A DNA stretch of 37,418 nucleotides from Planctomycetota bacterium (GTDB taxonomy: Bacteria > Planctomycetota > Planctomycetia > Planctomycetales > Planctomycetaceae). The translations under genes and the position numbers were made by a program. Of this stretch, positions 35,419 through 37,418 are shown piece after piece. The notes below the pieces were generated by a model, which was given only the letters and a program-made list of their open reading frames with translations, did not search any database and was not told where the DNA came from. Location of the stretch: contig JAFEBS010000055.1 in NCBI GenBank assembly GCA_018242525.1, positions 1 through 37,418 of the forward strand, in the 5' to 3' direction. Position 1 is the first letter of the stretch; every line of letters starts with the position of its first letter.

Positions 35419-35955
35419 TCACCTGAGCTGCTGAACTGCTTCCCGAACTTGCTCCAGCAGGTGTTCAGCCGCCTTCCATTGTCGCCATTCGCGCAATGAG
35501 GCCACTGCGAAATCGTCTGTACCGGAGATCTCGGCGGGCAAGATGTATTGCTTTGTCTGGACGTTGATCGTCTGTCCCTGCCGCTGGCCAATTCCGACAA
35601 ATACCAGGCCGTCTTGCTCGGCCGGCGCGTTTGGACCCAGATGTCCCGTAATGGCTGCTGACATTTGAGCCTCGGGTGTACGTGCCAGAACCCCTCGAGC
35701 CATGGCGATCGCCACGACGCTGCTGACGGGACCGGGATCCCGCAGGATCGCTGAGTCCACCCCCAACCATCGAGTCTTGGTGTCCAGGCGATAGACGACC
35801 GCGGAGCCACAGTGGAATTCCGAGATTCCCGGGACTCGTCCCAGTGCCGCGGACACCAGGCCGGCGGTGCAACTTTCGGCGAACACGATGCGTGTCTGCG
35901 ACGACTTCAGCAATCCGGCGACCTGCTCAACCAACGACGATAACGGCTGTGTCAT
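35419..35955 (-). CDS. pncC: PncC/CinA-type nicotinamide-nucleotide amidohydrolase
   Basis: This 178-residue protein is a stand-alone CinA C-terminal domain. Family motifs are AESCTAGLVSAALG (residues 26-39), the segment around GSAVVYRLDTKTRWLGV, DPGPVSSVVAIAMARG, and ITGHLGP in place of the more usual SGIAGPGG. The enzyme deamidates nicotinamide mononucleotide to nicotinate mononucleotide, recycling NAD breakdown products in the cytoplasm. The GHLGP variation in the third motif is worth noting but its effect on activity is unknown. It is followed by the convergent lipoprotein gene. Confidence 0.85.
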   Translation of the reverse strand: MTQPLSSLVEQVAGLLKSSQTRIVFAESCTAGLVSAALGRVPGISEFHCGSAVVYRLDTKTRWLGVDSAILRDPGPVSSVVAIAMARGVLARTPEAQMSAAITGHLGPNAPAEQDGLVFVGIGQRQGQTINVQTKQYILPAEISGTDDFAVASLREWRQWKAAEHLLEQVREAVQQLR

Positions 35956-35983
35956 TTAGGGGGCTTTCCGTTGAGTTTCCGGG

Positions 35984-36015
35984 CCGATTTCGGGGCAAAG
36001 GCTTTGCGAAACCGA
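35984..36015. repeat. Imperfect hairpin in divergent intergenic region
   Basis: CCGATTTCGGGGCAAAG and CTTTGCGAAACCG form an imperfect stem around a one-base centre. It lies about 30 bases upstream of the pncC-like start in the 289-base space shared with the next rightward gene. Function is unknown; it may be regulatory. Confidence 0.35.
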
Positions 36016-36244
36016 AACGGCTGCGGTCTGTTCCTTGAGAAAATAGATTGGCTGGTCCGGTCCTAGCGGTTATGCCGATGAATCCTGCGTGCCGGTTACT
36101 GTCGAACTCCGCGATCGGAAATTGTGGGCGAACGACAACCAGAGTAACAGGGCGAAAAAAACTGGGGCTTAACTGTGCCAAGTCTCTGCGGCCAGTTGCC
36201 GTTCGTCCAGTGATGTGACGATGCGGCGTGGGGGGTGGACCGGG

Positions 36245-37270
36245 ATGACTCGATTTCTTCAATCGGGGTCGTGGCGTCAAACGTTGTCGGCCGGAGCCGT
36301 CTGCGGACTGGTTCTGGGAGGCATCGCGTTTGCCGCAGACTCGCCAACCGGGATTCGCGACACGTCCGACACCGGCAAGGTGGTGGGCGATGCCGAGCTG
36401 GATGCCGCGTTTCAGACGCTGGGTGTCGTAACAGCCAAGACCGGCAATTCCTCGTCAGCGGTTCGCAAACTGGCCATCCATGATCTGCCGCTGGCGGAAC
36501 TCTCTGCCGAGGCGACCGCGAAAATCAACGGAGTCTTGAGCAACGTGGCGATGTTTCGCCGATTGCCAACCCTGACGTTTGAAGTCGACCCGGAGATTTA
36601 TGCCTACTTCCTGCGGAATCCAGATGTCGCTGTGTCGACCTGGCGAGCCATGGAAATCTCGAAATTCCAACTGAAGGAAGTCGAGCCCAATCAATTTGAT
36701 GCCGATGCTGGTGATGGCTCCGTGGGACATATTCAGATCCTGCGGCAGACACCCAGCGAAACACTGATTCATTGTGACGGAGCGTTCAAGAGCCCGCTGC
36801 TATCCCGGCCGATTCTCGCCCGGGCGGTCATCCGATTGCAGACATCGTTCAGCAAGGAAGCAGACGGACGCATCGTGGGCACTCATTCGGGGGACGTATT
36901 TGTCGAGTTTCCCTCGCAAGCGATCGAAACCGTGGCCAAGGTGATCTCGCCGGTCAGCCATTCGATCGCCGATCGCAACTTCAAACAGATCACTCTGTAT
37001 GTCCACATGATGACACAGGCGATGGCCAGGCATCCCGGCTGGATCGAGCAGATTGGTAACAAGCTGGACGGAGTCACTCCGCAGGAACGCCAGCAGTTCA
37101 TGGAAGTTTCGGCACGCAGTCATGCCATGGCTCGCAAACGACTGGCCTACAGCCAGACCCGCCCGTTTGCCCCGGATGACATCCTGTCACCATTCCGCTT
37201 GAACGACGATGCCACTCCGCTTCCGCCACCCGTGGCGATCCGCCCGGCATCAGGAACGGCCCGAGATTGA
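36245..37270 (+). CDS. Exported hypothetical protein
   Basis: The ATG at 36245 is preferred, giving 341 residues; a GTG at 36215 and an ATG at 36221 lie in the same frame. It starts with a Sec signal peptide (hydrophobic LSAGAVCGLVLGGIAFA, cleavage near residue 30). The mature protein has no recognisable catalytic motif. It has a region with 'LPTLTFEVDPEIYAYFLRNP' and a helical C-terminal third (QERQQFMEVSARSHAMARKR). The mature part has few cysteines. It is followed by a strong terminator-like hairpin, so it is probably a single-gene unit. Confidence 0.7.
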   Translation: MTRFLQSGSWRQTLSAGAVCGLVLGGIAFAADSPTGIRDTSDTGKVVGDAELDAAFQTLGVVTAKTGNSSSAVRKLAIHDLPLAELSAEATAKINGVLSNVAMFRRLPTLTFEVDPEIYAYFLRNPDVAVSTWRAMEISKFQLKEVEPNQFDADAGDGSVGHIQILRQTPSETLIHCDGAFKSPLLSRPILARAVIRLQTSFSKEADGRIVGTHSGDVFVEFPSQAIETVAKVISPVSHSIADRNFKQITLYVHMMTQAMARHPGWIEQIGNKLDGVTPQERQQFMEVSARSHAMARKRLAYSQTRPFAPDDILSPFRLNDDATPLPPPVAIRPASGTARD

Positions 37271-37304
37271 AGTGACGGTGGTAGACCCGGACCGCCGTCG
37301 CTCC

Positions 37305-37338
37305 AGCCGGCTGGCTCCCACATGGGAGCCAGCCGGCT
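37305..37338 (+). terminator. Perfect 16-bp hairpin, terminator-like
   Basis: AGCCGGCTGGCTCCCA and its perfect reverse complement are separated by CA. It lies 34 bases after the exported protein's stop and is followed by TGTCATTTCG. The T run is weak, but the stem is very stable. Confidence 0.7.
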
Positions 37339-37418
37339 TGTCATTTCGAACTGCTCCATCTGGCTCTCCACCGACCCCGCGTCGGTGGAAGCACCGACTG
37401 GCCAGCTAAGCACACCAG

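Overview
The window looks like a chromosomal segment of a Planctomycetota bacterium (Planctomycetaceae-like) carrying most of one arm of a tailed-phage prophage. The evidence is a moderately high GC content, an ECF sigma factor paired with a membrane Ser/Thr kinase, a small protein of the 'MREFFHGWRRK' type that I recall as common in planctomycetes, dispersed intergenic palindromic repeats, and a PUFA-synthase-like megasynthase. The genus cannot be fixed from sequence alone.

Region 1 (1 to about 13.36 kb) is the DNA-packaging and head module of an HK97-type siphovirus-like prophage, transcribed leftward. In transcription order it holds a small unknown protein, HNH endonuclease, P27-type small terminase, large terminase, a five-gene block of membrane or exported proteins, portal, prohead protease, major capsid, a small protein, head-tail connector and head closure. 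Tail genes would lie beyond the left edge. The five-gene block is a holin-like protein, an Ig/PKD-like anchored protein, a Tat-like-anchored protein, a papain-like cysteine peptidase and an exported thioredoxin. Divergent from this operon are a double-HTH protein and a DNA methyltransferase. No integrase or repressor is visible.

Region 2 (about 13.36 to 15.40 kb) is the most striking. A CAU-anticodon tRNA gene is split into two halves about 2 kb apart and in opposite orientation. Each half ends in the same 11-bp core, GGACTCATAAT, which spans the anticodon loop. Inverting the segment between the cores on paper restores a complete cloverleaf downstream of a good promoter. The segment carries two small genes on + and an HNH-like gene on -.

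Region 3 (15.4 to 27.5 kb) is chromosomal. It holds a sigma factor and Ser/Thr kinase operon, an MddA-like methanethiol S-methyltransferase, a RedB-like thioredoxin-fold protein coupled to a large hybrid histidine kinase, a cluster of palindromic repeats, and an O-methyltransferase coupled to an unusual rhomboid, ankyrin and acyltransferase-3 fusion.

Region 4 (27.5 to 37.4 kb) holds a 2361-residue KS-CLF-AT-(DH)4 secondary-lipid/PUFA-synthase-like protein, a small lipoprotein, a PncC/CinA-type amidohydrolase, and an exported protein of unknown function followed by a strong 16-bp terminator-like hairpin.
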